Source of the DNA: Euphorbia lathyris | Taxonomy: Eukaryota; Streptophyta; Magnoliopsida; Malpighiales; Euphorbiaceae | Direction of reading: 5' to 3' | Assembly (NCBI RefSeq): GCF_963576675.1 | Contig: NC_088919.1 | Span: 44,352,501 to 44,416,500, forward strand | Length of the DNA: 64,000 nt | In this document: positions 23,916 through 34,590 of the stretch, in pieces | How the letters are laid out: every line of letters starts with the position of its first letter | How positions within the stretch are numbered: position 1 is the stretch's first letter | Notes under the pieces: generated by a model | The model's database searches: none | Told to the model about the DNA's origin: nothing | Seen by the model: only the letters and a program-made list of their open reading frames with translations | Translations under genes and position numbers: made by a program

Positions 23916-24096
23916 CAGTCTTCATCACATGCACCTTAATGAGTATGTAGAATTTGCTCATTCACCGTTAGATCTAGGTTTATTAGAATCCTAAAGTGGA
24001 GATTCAAAGCATCCTGGGGCTTAGATTTAATAAGCCTACATCTAACGTTGAATGGGTAAATTCACTTGCTCATTAAGGAGCATGTGAAAATTCCTA
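23916..24096. mobile_element. foldback MITE with 10-bp direct-repeat flanks
   Basis: The arms CACATGCACCTTAATGAG...TTAGATCTAGGTTTATTAGAATCC and its complement TTAGATTTAATAAGCC...CTCATTAAGGAGCATGTG face each other. GTTATTAATT flanks the element at 23906-23915 and 24097-24106, compatible with a MULE-type TSD. A related single arm lies at 62535-62640. It is non-coding. Confidence 0.65.
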
Positions 24097-24185
24097 GTTA
24101 TTAATTACTCTGTCTCCCAAAACCAATGAAAATAACATTATAAGCAACTTTAATTATTCAATCTTTTTATTTTGAGATCATTTAG

Positions 24186-24311
24186 ATGTTGTTTGGTTAG
24201 GAGAGATAAAATGAATTTTTAGAGAGAAAAAACTCGTGATTTTAAAAAATTGAAAATGTAGTTTAACGCTAAATATAGTTTTAAAGAACTTTAATTCTTG
24301 AAATTTTTATG
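24186..24311. repeat. decayed relative of the 869-1535 foldback
   Basis: The blocks TTGTTTGGTTAGGAGAGA and GAACTTTAATTCTTGAAA match the centre and arm of the foldback at 869-1535. The arrangement is rearranged and no paired arm was found. The rest of 24107-24520 shows no gene. Confidence 0.45.
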
Positions 24312-25194
24312 TTAAGGCGTTATTTAAAATTTAGTGATCATAAAATTAGAAAGTGTCAAATTAACTGATTTTGATATTACGTTTTAAAAGTTTAGGTTAT
24401 CATAATATTACTATGAGTAGAGTTTAGTGGCAATGAGCTACTTACCCAATTATCTTTGAGATAAGGTACCAAAATAGGTTTATGGTTTGTGGGGAAGTAT
24501 CAATTTAAGCTTCACGTACAAAATAACACCAATATAGATTTAACGTTTGAAAAAAGTACTAATTTAGGTTTCGATAACGGAACGTGACACGTCATTCATA
24601 TTACTTCGTTAAGTTCTGCCAATTGTACGTGGAGAGAGAAATCAAAACTTAACGGAACAATATGAATAACGTGTCACATTTTTTTTATCGAAACCTAAAT
24701 TGATACTCTTTTTTAAACGTTAAGCATACATTGGTGCTATTTTTATATAGAGATAATTACAAATATGACCCAATCAAAGATCCCAATTTACATATCTAAC
24801 CTACCTTGCTTCCATTTTACCAAATTAGACAATTTCACCCATTTTGGACAAAATTACCCTTATTCTAGTTTGAAGGTTCATCTCCTACCTCCCGCTGCTT
24901 CTACTTCGACTTCCTCACCTGACCTTTCCCATTCAACTTCTTTGTGGTTCATCTTCTTCAGTTTAAGTTCGTTTCAACTGCATTATACGTTTAATTTCCA
25001 TCACTATAAATATTCTGCCCTATTCTGGTCTGCATTTTCAATATATTTTCATCTCCTACCTCTGGTTTCTTTTCATCTGCTACCGGCGCGGCGAGGATGG
25101 CGAGAAAATGGAAGGTGGTGGCTGCAAACGAAGAGGAAGGACGGACGAAACATAAGGTAAGCCTACTTCATCTTCTTCTTCGTTGATTTGCGCC

Positions 25195-25480
25195 ATGGCT
25201 GAAGCTTGAATGCGCTCGAATGCGACGTTAATGGCTATCGTGGAAAACTTGTCGCCTTCGTCTGTGAATGCGCTCAAATGCGACAAGGTTATATGTATAT
25301 AAAACCTATCACATTTGTTATATAAATGCGCTCAAATGTGACAAGGTTTATGTACATTAACCTTGTCGCATTTAAACGCATTCACAGACGAATGCAACAA
25401 TGTTATATGTAAAACATTGTCGCATTTTGCTCGAATGCGCTCAAATGCGACAATGAATTATACATAGAATTTGTCGCATT
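25195..25480. repeat. TGCGAC minisatellite, left cluster
   Basis: Repeated AATGCGCTCAAATGCGACAA-like units occur in both orientations, spaced 20-50 bp, in what looks like the first intron of the DUF1985 gene. Inverted copies (CTTGTCGCATT) can pair with direct ones. Confidence 0.75.
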
Positions 25481-25644
25481 TTTAAAGATTTTATAAGAAT
25501 GCTCTCAACTGCGTCAGATTTGTTAGTGAATTTAATATGTGTATGTTTAAAATTGTTACAGAATGATCATAGGTCAGCAAAAAGGGCAAAAAGAGTTCCA
25601 TTTTCAAATATCTTGAGGCGTTTGATTCGGATGCTCAAATAACA

Positions 25645-26391
25645 GTGAGGTTTAATTTGGATTCTAGGGTCGTGATAAAGAAGCACTTGAGTGAAAAACA
25701 GTTAGCAATCTACATAAAAACGTGTTTTAGACAGTATTTGGATATGAAGATTTCTAGTTTCTCTTCTCCAATAGTTCATCATGTCCTAGTGCGGGAGATT
25801 TACCACCCAGAAAGTAAACACGGGGAGATGTGGTTCAGGGTGAGAGGAGTTGATATGAGGTTTGGAGATTGGGAGTTCGGACTGATTAGTGGTTTAAGGT
25901 TTGGAGTAAACACGAGATCATTCATGGAAAGGATGAACGAATTAGAGATGCCGCAGAGGTTGCGAAAGAAGTACTTTAAGCAATATAAGTCAATAAGGAC
26001 AATTCACTTCGTGGAAGTTTTGAAAAGTATAAACTGGAAGAAGAAGGATGCGACTGACAGATTTGACCAAGATGTTGTTATGATTGTCATGCTGTACTTT
26101 GTGCATGGCAATGTACTGGACAATGCTAACGAAAGGCATGCAAGGGATTGGATATTGGATCTTGCAGACTATCCAAAACTATTTAATGAGTTTCCATGGG
26201 GTGCGTTGGCTTGGGAGGAGACATATAAGACATTGGACTGGGCTATTAAGAAAAGGACGAAGCAAATCGTTGCAAATGCTGTGGGAGATAGGGGACGTGT
26301 TCCATATCAACTTATAGGATTTGCACACGTATTCCAGGTATGGTTTTTATATATGTTATTGATTTGGTGTATGATTTGTGTATATGAATGA
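25645..26391 (+). CDS. DUF1985-like protein fragment of the MULE
   Basis: The open frame extends back to about 25573 without a stop; the start given is a GTG in the frame and may not be the real one. Landmarks of DUF1985 (the domain preceding Ulp1 cysteine protease in plant MULE-borne genes) are FRQYLDM, GDWEFGLISGLRFG, VVMIVMLYFVHGNVLD, and DWILDLADYPKLFNEFPWG followed by LAWEETYKTLDWA. The motif FAHVFQ ends at a good splice donor (CAG|GTATGG, 26337/26338), so the last 18 codons are probably intronic. A possible first exon lies at 25097-25156 (ATGGCGAGAAAATGG, then AAG|GTAAGC). No Ulp1 His-Asp-Cys protease domain follows. Function in transposition is unknown. Confidence 0.7.
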   Translation: MRFNLDSRVVIKKHLSEKQLAIYIKTCFRQYLDMKISSFSSPIVHHVLVREIYHPESKHGEMWFRVRGVDMRFGDWEFGLISGLRFGVNTRSFMERMNELEMPQRLRKKYFKQYKSIRTIHFVEVLKSINWKKKDATDRFDQDVVMIVMLYFVHGNVLDNANERHARDWILDLADYPKLFNEFPWGALAWEETYKTLDWAIKKRTKQIVANAVGDRGRVPYQLIGFAHVFQVWFLYMLLIWCMICVYE

Positions 26392-26464
26392 TTTGGTGTT
26401 TGATTTGTGTATATGTATGTTTGGTGTATGATTTGTGTATATGTATGATTTGGTGTATGATTTG

Positions 26465-26757
26465 TTAACATGAATGCGCTCAAATGTTACTATTATGTGT
26501 ACATCTGTGTCGCATTTGTTGTTGAATGCGATCTAATACGATAAGGATTACACTATAACCTTGTCGCAGTTGAGCGCATTCAACAACAATGCGACAAGGC
26601 ACTAGTGTCACCCTTGTCGCACTAGAGCGCATCCAACAACAATGCGACAGGGATTACACTAGAACCTTATCGCATTTGTTCTTGAATGCGGCAAGGTTCT
26701 AGTGTAATCCTTGTCGCATTAGATCGCATTCAACAACAAATGTGACAAGGTTATATG
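26465..26757. repeat. TGCGAC minisatellite, middle cluster
   Basis: Alternating direct and inverted AATGCGACAAGG units separated by TTACACTAGAACC-like spacers. The cluster is interrupted by the solo LTR and resumes at 28610-28640. Confidence 0.75.
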
Positions 26758-28609
26758 TGTTGGGGTTTAGTGTCCTATAGACAATTGTTCTAGGATACAA
26801 ACTTAATGTAAATGAATTGTTCTTTATATCATTTGTTTTAATGAGATATATGTTTTATAACTATATAAAGGCAATCCCTTTTAAGCACTAAATAAAGTCT
26901 AATAAAAGGAAATCCGTAAGTTTGTTTAAAGTGATTATAAAGTGTTCATACAAGCATGAAGTGAGACAAAACTTTATAATAAACTAATAAACTTAAAACC
27001 ACCCCAAGTCAAGTGATATGTTTAGGATTGATATATCACTGTTGAGACTTGTATGTAACAATGTCTTCTGTCCGACAGAAAGCTGATCTCACAAGCTTCA
27101 TATATATAGATATCTGGACAGTTACATAGATCCGATGAAACGTCGTTCATTAGGATTGGGGATCCGATTTGAGATAACAGGATGGGTAGATTCATCCTTG
27201 TCACCTGTTCATCTCATTGGTATTAATAGGTATAACTAATCCCCAGACTCAAAGGAATGTTAATTGGTCATTCTGAATTACTGAATGTGAGACTTTGATC
27301 CTGCTGTCCCACGATCCTTAACAGAGATGACTCTGGGGTGTGAACGGCAAAGGTTGGGTGTCACAGGAGGTAATGTCAGGGTAGTTATACATTGGATTGA
27401 GCATTTATCACTCCCGATTAATGGGAGATACATCCAAGGATCGCTTGTGGAAGACTCGACTCTAAATCCTTGCAAGGTGATAGCTTAAGAGTAAGAAATA
27501 CAGATTTCACTTAACCTATCTATTTTGAGTTGACTCGACCTATACAAGTAAAACGAACGTCTCGCTATATGTGACTTGACATCACCCATAGTCATAAGAT
27601 TCAGTTCAAGGATGTAGTTGATAAAGGATCGAATTATACCGTAACTAATACGGAAGGGTTAATGACAGAATCAACCTGTCTTCTTAACGGACTCTGGGGG
27701 AATGATTACAGACTTGCCAATAACATACTTAGTACATCATTCCGTTATGCAAGGATTAAATATAATTCTTGAAGAAATTAATTAATATAATTCTTGCCAA
27801 TAACCTAATGGATCACACATAAGACTTGGAACCAAAAGAGAGATGGATGTCATTAATAGATGGAAGCCCAATTGAGCCCAGTAAGGCCCATTTAAATAGA
27901 GGGGGCCGAAATTTGTATGTAATAAATAAGGAATTATTTTAATTCCATTAATCCTAATTTGATTAGGTTTGTGAATTAAATTAATTAAGAGATAATTAAG
28001 TTAGGAGTTTTAATTAGATTAATATACTCCCATTATTATCCAATTAGGTTATTTATTATTATCCTAGATATATTAGATATATAATGAGATAATAATTGGG
28101 AATCCTTTTCCGAATTGAATTCCTATTAAGTAACATATTCCTATCTAACTAGGGTTTAGATACAAGTGATTATATATACCCCCTCTATGCATGAATTTCG
28201 ACCAAGCAATAGACTACCCCCTTTGTGATTTTTCGAAATTACAAGTAAGAGAGAGAAAGAGAATTCGACTCCCCTAGTTCATGGACAAGAATTCATACGG
28301 CTTCCATCGATCGATTAATTTCATCTATCTCCATTTTCTTTGATCTTGTGTTGGTTAATTAGAGGCAATCTATTTTGGTTGCATCTCATACGGTTGATTC
28401 TAACTTAACCTCACCGTGTTATACTTCGTGCTTGGGAACTCGGAGAAGAATTGTGGGCGCTTCTTTAACAACGGTAGATTGTTCTTCAAAAGGTATTTCT
28501 TCTTATCCCTCTTTATATGAAATAACGATTAACGGATCCTATGGTTAAAAGGAAGTAGGCTAAATTTTTTATATATTTCCGCTGCTATACCTTAGCCTAA
28601 TTTCCAACA
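26758..28609 (+). mobile_element. solo LTR, probably copia
   Basis: An 1,852-bp segment begins TGTTGGGGTTTAGTG and ends AATTTCCAACA, flanked by the 5-bp TSD ATATG (26753-26757, 28610-28614). There is no internal region, PBS or PPT, as expected after LTR-LTR recombination. A TATATATA box at 28171-28178 on the plus strand gives the orientation. It sits inside the TGCGAC minisatellite of the MULE. Confidence 0.88.
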
Positions 28610-29070
28610 ATATGTAATCCTTGTCGTATTAGATCATCCTTACCATGTATAGGAGCATCCATTTCGATGGTGGGATCATGACTTACTACTTCCGTTGGTT
28701 TGCTATGACCAGCACGTCCGTCCTTGTTAGGTCGCAATACTTCAGCTTCTATTGTTCGCATGTTTAGAGTAACATACAGTGGAATCAAATCGACCGGATT
28801 CATTCGGCAATACTCTATGAATCCCATGACATCTCCATCATCATCAATATGTGCTATCCCACCACGCAGTTTATTTGGACCATATGTCGCCTGCATGGAC
28901 ATTTGGAGATCATACGAGGTTTAATCAATGCGAAGGGCACTATAAAATTTCTCTTTCAACTTTTGCAAGTCAATCTCTGTTGTCAAACCAACAACTTCGC
29001 TTTACCACCCACGTATGTCATCACAGTTCCCTCTGTGCTCCACTGTCCGTTCCAAGACAAAAAACATATA
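28600..29070 (-). pseudogene. N-terminal remnant of a MuDR-type transposase
   Basis: Read on the minus strand from near 29055: NGQWSTEGTVMTYVGGKAKLL, then after a one-base slip LTTEIDLQKLKEKFYSAL, an in-frame TAA, and MQATYGPNKLRGGIAHIDDDGD and FIEYCRMNPVDLIPLYVTL. The G-x-W start, the Y-GGK strand and an acidic IDDDGD-VMGF segment fit the PB1-like N-terminal domain of plant MULE transposases. The catalytic DDE region is absent; the frame runs into minisatellite and then the solo LTR. The defects (frameshift near 29000, stop near 28922) and truncation make it non-functional. Assignment is by pattern recognition only. Confidence 0.55.
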
Positions 29071-29145
29071 CACCTCTCTTTGGTTGACATGCTTCTACAT
29101 TTAGTAAAATGGACATGTGATCAAACCATAATAAAACCAATCCAT

Positions 29146-29345
29146 ATGTAAATGCGACAATGAATGCGACAAGCTATACCAAATGCGATGTCAAATGCGA
29201 CACCTAATGCGACACGCTATGTCAAATGCGACACGAATGCGACAGCTAATGCGACAGGGGCTCCAAATGTGACAAGCTATACCAAATCCTTGTCGCATCT
29301 GCGACATCTGTTGTCACATTTGAGCACCAGAATGCGACCTATCGG
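29146..29345. repeat. TGCGAC minisatellite, right cluster
   Basis: Roughly ten close-packed AATGCGACA units, mostly in direct orientation (spacing 10-20 bp), lie about 270-460 bp from the right end of the MULE. Confidence 0.75.
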
Positions 29346-29928
29346 CCGAAAATGGCGGAATCAAAAAATTTCAAGATTCAAACAAATGCATTCGAATACC
29401 AACTGTGTATTTCTAGTAATGTGTATGAAAAATGAAGAAATGATACTTACATGAACTTGAATGGGGTATGGAAAGAGGAGATGGTTGTTATATACAACTA
29501 AGGGTAATTTTGTCCAAAATGGATGAAAGTGTCTAATTTGGTAAAATGGAAGTAAGGTGGATTAGATATATAAATTGGAGTCTTTAATTGGGCCAGATTT
29601 ATAATTATCCCTTTTATATATGTAGCCTATATTAACATTTTCCCAATGTTTAAGCGTATTTACATTATCTTCTTATCATTAATAGCACTCCAACTTGTAC
29701 TATATAAAAGAAGAGACACCTTTAACATAAAATGAATTCACAATAAATAAATAATTGACTTTAATTAATTGAATAGCTCAATTAATATAGTTTCTTCAAA
29801 ACATCCATGAAAATTTTTATTGCTTAAATTGGAACCAATAGTGTAAAGTTCTCCCTTCTCAATTATACCATATCTTAAAAGGATTGGAATACATAATTTT
29901 TCTTTGAAAGGAATATACATAAACTTTA

Positions 29929-30337
29929 GGCCTAATACACAAATAACCCCTGAACTTGTCCAAAGGTTGCAACTGCCTCCTCCAACTTTCAATTACAACA
30001 ACTTGCCCCTTAAACTTGTCCAATTGTAAAACATAACTCCAAATTAGGAATTTTTTTACCTCGTACTTGAAGCAACCGTAAAAACGTTTTCTCAGATTTA
30101 TATCACGCTAAAGATCTGATTATCACGTTCCTCGAGCGTTGTATTTTTTTTATTTCATGTGTTTCTTCAATTGCAGTCCATGTTAGCAATTTGGGGTTAT
30201 GTTTTACAATTGGACAAGTTTGAGGGGTTATGTTTTACAATAGGACAAATTTGAGGGGTAAGTTGTTACAATTGAAAGTTCGAGGGGGCAAGTTGCAACA
30301 TTTGGATAAGTTTAAGGGGTTATTTGTATATTAGGCC
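29929..30337. mobile_element. 409-bp MULE-type MITE
   Basis: The inverted termini read GGCCTAATACACAAATAACCCC at the left and, on the other strand, GGCCTAATATACAAATAACCCC, and extend about 100 bp with CTTGTCCAATTGTAAAACAT. Flanks TAAACTTTA (29920-29928) and TAAATTTTA (30338-30346) form a 9-bp TSD with one mismatch. It is non-coding. Confidence 0.8.
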
Positions 30338-30346
30338 TAAATTTTA

Positions 30347-31560
30347 ATAGTATATAAGGATGACTACATATTATTATCAAAAAGAGAAAAAAAAGACTAT
30401 ATATATTAAAAAAAAAAAAGCTCAAAGCTCTTTAAGAATTTAACAGGCCATTTGTTTTGGGAGTTTCAGAAAAGGGTTAGGAAATAAGGAGCTATCGTTC
30501 CTTTTGTTGGTGTTTGTTTTGTCAATTCAATCATTCCATTTACCATCTTTTAGTTTTGAGTTTACCCATAACTCCTATAATCTCATTGCATCCAATCCCC
30601 TAAGGTTTTCCATTCCCTTTCCCCTATTTGTCACTAATTTAAACATCTACTCTTCTTATAAAATTTCATTTTAGTCTCTATTTTGTTTTTAATTTTATTT
30701 TGGTCCATATATTTATTTATTCTTACTTTTTTAATCCTTGAATTAATTTCACTTTTGATCCTTATACTTATATATTATTTATTTATTCTCAGAAAATATT
30801 TTTTGACTAATTTTTACTTTTTTATTTTTATTTTTATTTTGATCTTTATATTTATTTATTTTTTTATTTTTTTTATGCCTAGACTAATCTCACTTTTGAT
30901 CCTTATACTTATTTTTTTTATCCTAGAAAATAATTTTGACAAATATTTTTCTTTTATCATATTATTCGGTTTTGGTATTTATTTTTAATTATTTTAAAAT
31001 AATTGTTTTCTTTTTAAAATAAAATATTCATGCATTTTCTGTGATTTATTTTATTTCTGTTTCTTCAGTTCCATTGTCTTTTGATTTTAATAGTTGAATA
31101 AATTGATTTTCATTCTTATATTTACATGTGATTAATTTATTTATAGACATATTATTGTATAGAAATTATTGTTAAAAATACAAGTCTAGTTTATTACCTC
31201 ATTTGAATCAAACAACCACAAACAGAATTATGGGTATATCATTCCCTTTGTGGAACTGAAACAAAAAGAGAAGGGAATTCAGGGTCATTCCATTCCTTTC
31301 TCCTTATTTCCCTTTCTTGATTCCATTCTGTTATTCCTATGCGAACCAAACGCCCCCTAAATGATTCTGTTGTTAATTTACTATTTACTGTTGTTAATTA
31401 TTTATTATTATCAAACTCATAATTTTGATATTTTTTTCTTATGTTTGTTTGTTTTCCATTCCTAACTATTTTTGGTTTTCTCACTCTAACTAATAGAATA
31501 ATAAGAGTGTAAAAATAATTATTTTTACCTCTATTTTCTCTCTGGAAACCCTCGTCGCTC
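30347..31560. other. low-complexity AT-rich stretch, possible degenerate TIR element
   Basis: GGCCATTTGTTTTGGGAG near 30446 and the complement of CGAACCAAACGCCCCCTA near 31360 could be diverged ends of a roughly 0.9-kb element; no TSD was found. The interior is a TTTATTTTTATT-type low-complexity run (30680-31000). No credible gene. Confidence 0.3.
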
Positions 31561-32290
31561 CTTTCTCTTTTCTTCCTTCTTCTTCATCATCTTTTCTTCT
31601 ATCTTCCAAACCAAACGCTGCCTCACTTTTAGATTTAAAGGTTAAATCAGTAACAAAAAGAAACTGAATCTAGAGGAGGGAGAAGGAAGATTGTCTTCCC
31701 TCTTCCTCCTCCCATCTATGCTTCTATTTCTACTTCTTTAGCTTTTATTGGTGTTTTGTTTCTTTTTTTCAGTTGAAGTTCATAATTTTCTTTGGATGTT
31801 TTCTGTTTGATTTGCATCTGTGAGCTATATCTCTTCCATTTACACTTTTTCTGGGTTTAGCAAAAGCAAAAACATATTATCTTTATATGTAGCTCTATGG
31901 ATCTACGGGGTTGCACCAATAGAAATGACTCAGATCCGAATAGTCGGAAGAAACTAGATGATGATGATTGGTTTGCAGCTGCTTTCAAGTGGATTTGAAT
32001 TCGAGAGAAGTATGAGATTTATTGTTCTTTTATTTTAAATGTACCTTTTATGGTATTTTTTTTGCTCTTTGTAGTCTTTCTATTCCCTTTGTGGCATCTT
32101 TTGCTCTTTGTAGTCTTTCTATTCCCTTTGTGGCATCTTTTGCTCTTTGTAGTCTTTCTATTCCCTTTGTGGATCTTATATTAGGCTTTGGCCTATATAT
32201 GGGTGAGGTTTTAATCCTTACTATTTTCATGTTGTACTCGTATCTGCTTATCTAATGAAATATATATGCATTATTATAAAAAAATTTATT
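31560..32290. other. unassigned stretch with a 33-codon frame
   Basis: A CT-rich segment (31560-31720) is followed by a short plus-strand frame, 31898-32000, with KKLDDDDWFAAAFKWI before its stop. Then comes the 39-bp repeat and an A-rich end near 32280. It could be the 3' end of a retroelement or a gene fragment; I do not recognise it. Confidence 0.3.
32060..32176. repeat. 39-bp tandem repeat, three units
   Basis: The block GCTCTTTGTAGTCTTTCTAT followed by TCCCTTTGTGGCATCTTTT recurs at 32064, 32103 and 32142 with an exact 39-bp period; the third unit diverges at its end. The period is a multiple of three, so both strands stay open. Confidence 0.9.
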
Positions 32291-32499
32291 TATTATTATC
32301 AATAGTTAATGATACTCTAGGAAATACTCTATAACAATATTTTTTACACATGGATCAATATCACCCTTTAGATCCGAAAGACTAGCAGGAACCATCCGAT
32401 CTAGAGAAAGGAATATCTCCTAAAGATGCGAACAGTACCCTTCGGCCACGTGAATGAATCTTCATTGTTCGTCCCAATAGTCGTATGGTTGAGAAAGGG

Positions 32500-33998
32500 T
32501 GTTGAGCGATTTTCGCAAGTGCACGGTATACGCTTGTAGTAATAAAAGATATCGATCCCACAGGGAACGTTTTTTAAAAAAAACTTATTTTTAATTGATT
32601 AAATTTATTTTAAGGTTTATAATATGGAAAATCGTTTAATCGGATTTGGTTTTGAAATTGCTAGAATAAGAATTAGATTAGAGTATAACAAATGTTAGAA
32701 AATACTTCTGATTTAGGGATAAATTTACAAAACAGAAACGTTTAGTTCTTTAGAAAAGTAAATAAATGTATTCGTTTTCATTAAGCAAAGAAAACAACTT
32801 TAAACTTTGTATAAATTATAACGATGAAATAAACGTCGATTCCTCTAATTTTAGGGCCTTGAACTGTAGTCAATCCTCCTACGGTCGGGTTAGATCGCTA
32901 CCTTAACCAAATTGATACTCTACTGATGATATCAATTTGCCTAAGTGTTCAACAAAGTTTCCTTGTAAAGATTTTGAATTTAACTACGTTTTAATGAAAA
33001 CACCAGAACTCACTTCGGATCATTTACCAAAGTGCTACATAAAAATCTATCGAATAGAATGAACTTTATTAGATGAAATATAAATTTGATACAAGTTTAC
33101 AGAGAACAAGAAGCATGAAAACATTTGACGACTTGCAAGTGAACGGGTTGTCAATCCTTTCCTTGGGTTTCGTTAGAGTTTGTCAGACTCAGGACGGATT
33201 CTCTACTCAATCTTCTCGCTGTAACTTCGTAATAGAGATACGGTCGGCTACTACCAAAATGTAAACTAATATGAACAAATCTAAACGCTACTGTGTTTGT
33301 AATTATTGAATAAACAATGTGTGTACATCATATTGCTTTTACAGAAATGAACTCTAAACTCTGAATCGCTTGACTCAGAATTCCTGCATTAATTCTATAC
33401 TAATCTTCTCTTTTTTCTTTATTTCCAACTCTCCATCAACTCTTTATTTATAGATGTTGAAGAGTCGTGATTGAAGTGTCGTGTCCGTTGTGAAGGGTCG
33501 TATCCTCTGCGAAGGGATGTTTTTATCCACCCAAACAAATGCGTTCCGTCGAAAACGAATGTGTGCGAATGGCTCTCCAGGAATTTCTGAACTTGCCGAG
33601 AATGCAAATTCTCGGCCGAGAATGGGGGAGCAATTATTCTAGCCTTCGGACGAAAGGGAGGGAGATCTGGACGACGCGTGTCGCGATCGAGAATCCGTCG
33701 CGACCGAGAATGGAGGATTCTCGATCGCGACACGGACTATTTTCTGCTTCTTCGACCTTTGTCCTCATCCTCGTTTTGGCGTGTTTGATCTTCGTCGTTT
33801 TTGACTCCTTTTGTAGGGTTTTTATTCTGTTTTTAACCTCTTTTCGTTCCTATTTGGATTTTACCAAATATTTAGGTACCTTGCATGAAAGAAATATATT
33901 CGAATGTAAAAGTACTCTAAATAGATATAAATAGCACAAATTCGTAGCAAAACTGATGTAAATATTAATGATATTTTAGGTATATTATGGGTTTAACA
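32500..33998 (-). repeat. Athila 3' LTR (left)
   Basis: 1,499 bp, TGTTGAGCG...TTTAACA on the plus strand. A minus-strand TATA box (CTATAAATAAA) lies at 33453-33443. A palindrome cluster is at 33591-33735. It is 17 bp longer than the right LTR because of a tandem duplication (GTCGCGATCGAGAATCC) in the palindrome. Confidence 0.95.
33443..33735 (-). promoter_or_regulatory. Athila LTR promoter module
   Basis: TATA box at 33453-33443; palindromes at 33591-33623 (CTTGCCGAGAATGCAAATTC and CTCGGCCGAGAAT) and 33673-33735 (GTGTCGCGA...GATCGCGACACG). The same module is at 48736-49010 in the other LTR. Confidence 0.6.
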
Positions 33999-34013
33999 AA
34001 TCTCCACACTTAA
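33999..34013 (-). promoter_or_regulatory. Athila polypurine tract at the 3' LTR
   Basis: The minus strand reads AAGTGTGGAGATT directly before the 3' LTR. A second, longer tract, AAGTGTGGGAGGAGAT, occurs at about 38263-38248, just downstream of ORF B. Confidence 0.6.
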
Positions 34014-34590
34014 TCTTTTGCTAGTCCCGAGCAAAATTTCACTGAATTTATTCTTTAACTAATCTCTTTATGAACATAGAACATATATCCTGGTATTACC
34101 TTTTAAATTAGTTAAGCTGAAAAGACTAATTTTGTATGGCAAATTTATACGCAAAATATCAAACTAACTTAGTATAAAGGCGATATATCATTCGTCTTGT
34201 ATTTCTAATTTTAAAACCGAAGTATTCGGGATGAAATAAGCACGCATGTTATTGAGTCTTTCGTCTCAAGGCATTTCAAAGCACAAAATTTCCTTTCCCA
34301 ATCCTAAACTAATATATGAAATATATTAAATGAGTAAGTACTTGGGTTAATTTTTTTTGCTAGTTACGCCCGAGATAAGGGTGGTCTTGATCGTAACTTT
34401 ATACGCATTTTATTTGCTTTGTTGTTTGCTTAAGAGGTACCGACCATGCCATGGGTGGACGCAATCGTTACTTTAAACTTAAACACGCTTAATTTTTGTT
34501 TTTAAACGTTCCTTCCATACCTCGATTGTGATAAGGGTGGTCGCAACCGTGGCCAAAAGTAAACGGTACTTAATTTTCTTCCCTTTCATA

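Larger units (their letters stand above)
24750..29611. mobile_element. MULE with long TIRs, DUF1985 gene and transposase remnant
   Basis: Terminal inverted repeats of about 115 bp start GAGATAATTACAAATATGACC and, on the opposite strand, GGGATAATTATAAATCTGGCC. They share TTCCATTTTACCAAATTAGA and ATTTTGGACAAAATTACCCTTA. A perfect 9-bp TSD, TTTTATATA, flanks it (24741-24749, 29612-29620). Inside are a DUF1985-like ORF on the plus strand next to the left end and a MuDR-type transposase N-terminus on the minus strand next to the right end, with minisatellite arrays beside both. The combination matches Kaonashi-type MULEs, which carry Ulp1/DUF1985 genes, but the Ulp1 protease domain and transposase core are missing. 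I read it as an internally deleted derivative. Confidence 0.85.
24521..29660. mobile_element. foldback MITE split by the MULE at 24750
   Basis: The left arm (24521-24616, with ACACCAATATAGATTTAACG and TTTAGGTTTCGATAACGG) pairs with the right arm (24648-24745, with TTATCGAAACCTAAATTGATA and TTGGTGCTATTTT). The pairing continues beyond the MULE: 29621-29660 resembles the complement of 24480-24520. The MULE therefore landed inside the right arm. It is non-coding. Confidence 0.5.

Noticed and set aside
27022..27475. Short minus-strand frames in the solo LTR
   Set aside because: They lie in an LTR with TSD-defined limits and show no motifs.
28849..29151. Plus-strand frames overlapping the MuDR-like fragment
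   Set aside because: They are antisense to the better-supported transposase-like reading and contain no recognisable domain.
25195..29345. Regularly spaced short repeats considered as a CRISPR array
   Set aside because: Units are 12-20 bp, vary in spacing and orientation, have no adjacent cas genes, and lie in a plant MULE.
30683..30988. 101-codon hydrophobic plus-strand frame
   Set aside because: It arises from a TTTATTTTTATT low-complexity run; the Phe/Leu/Ile-only translation is not a credible protein.
32048..32230. Minus-strand frame with a 13-residue repeat (KGIERLQRAKDAT)
   Set aside because: It is produced by the 39-bp tandem repeat being a multiple of three; no start context or homologue-like extension.
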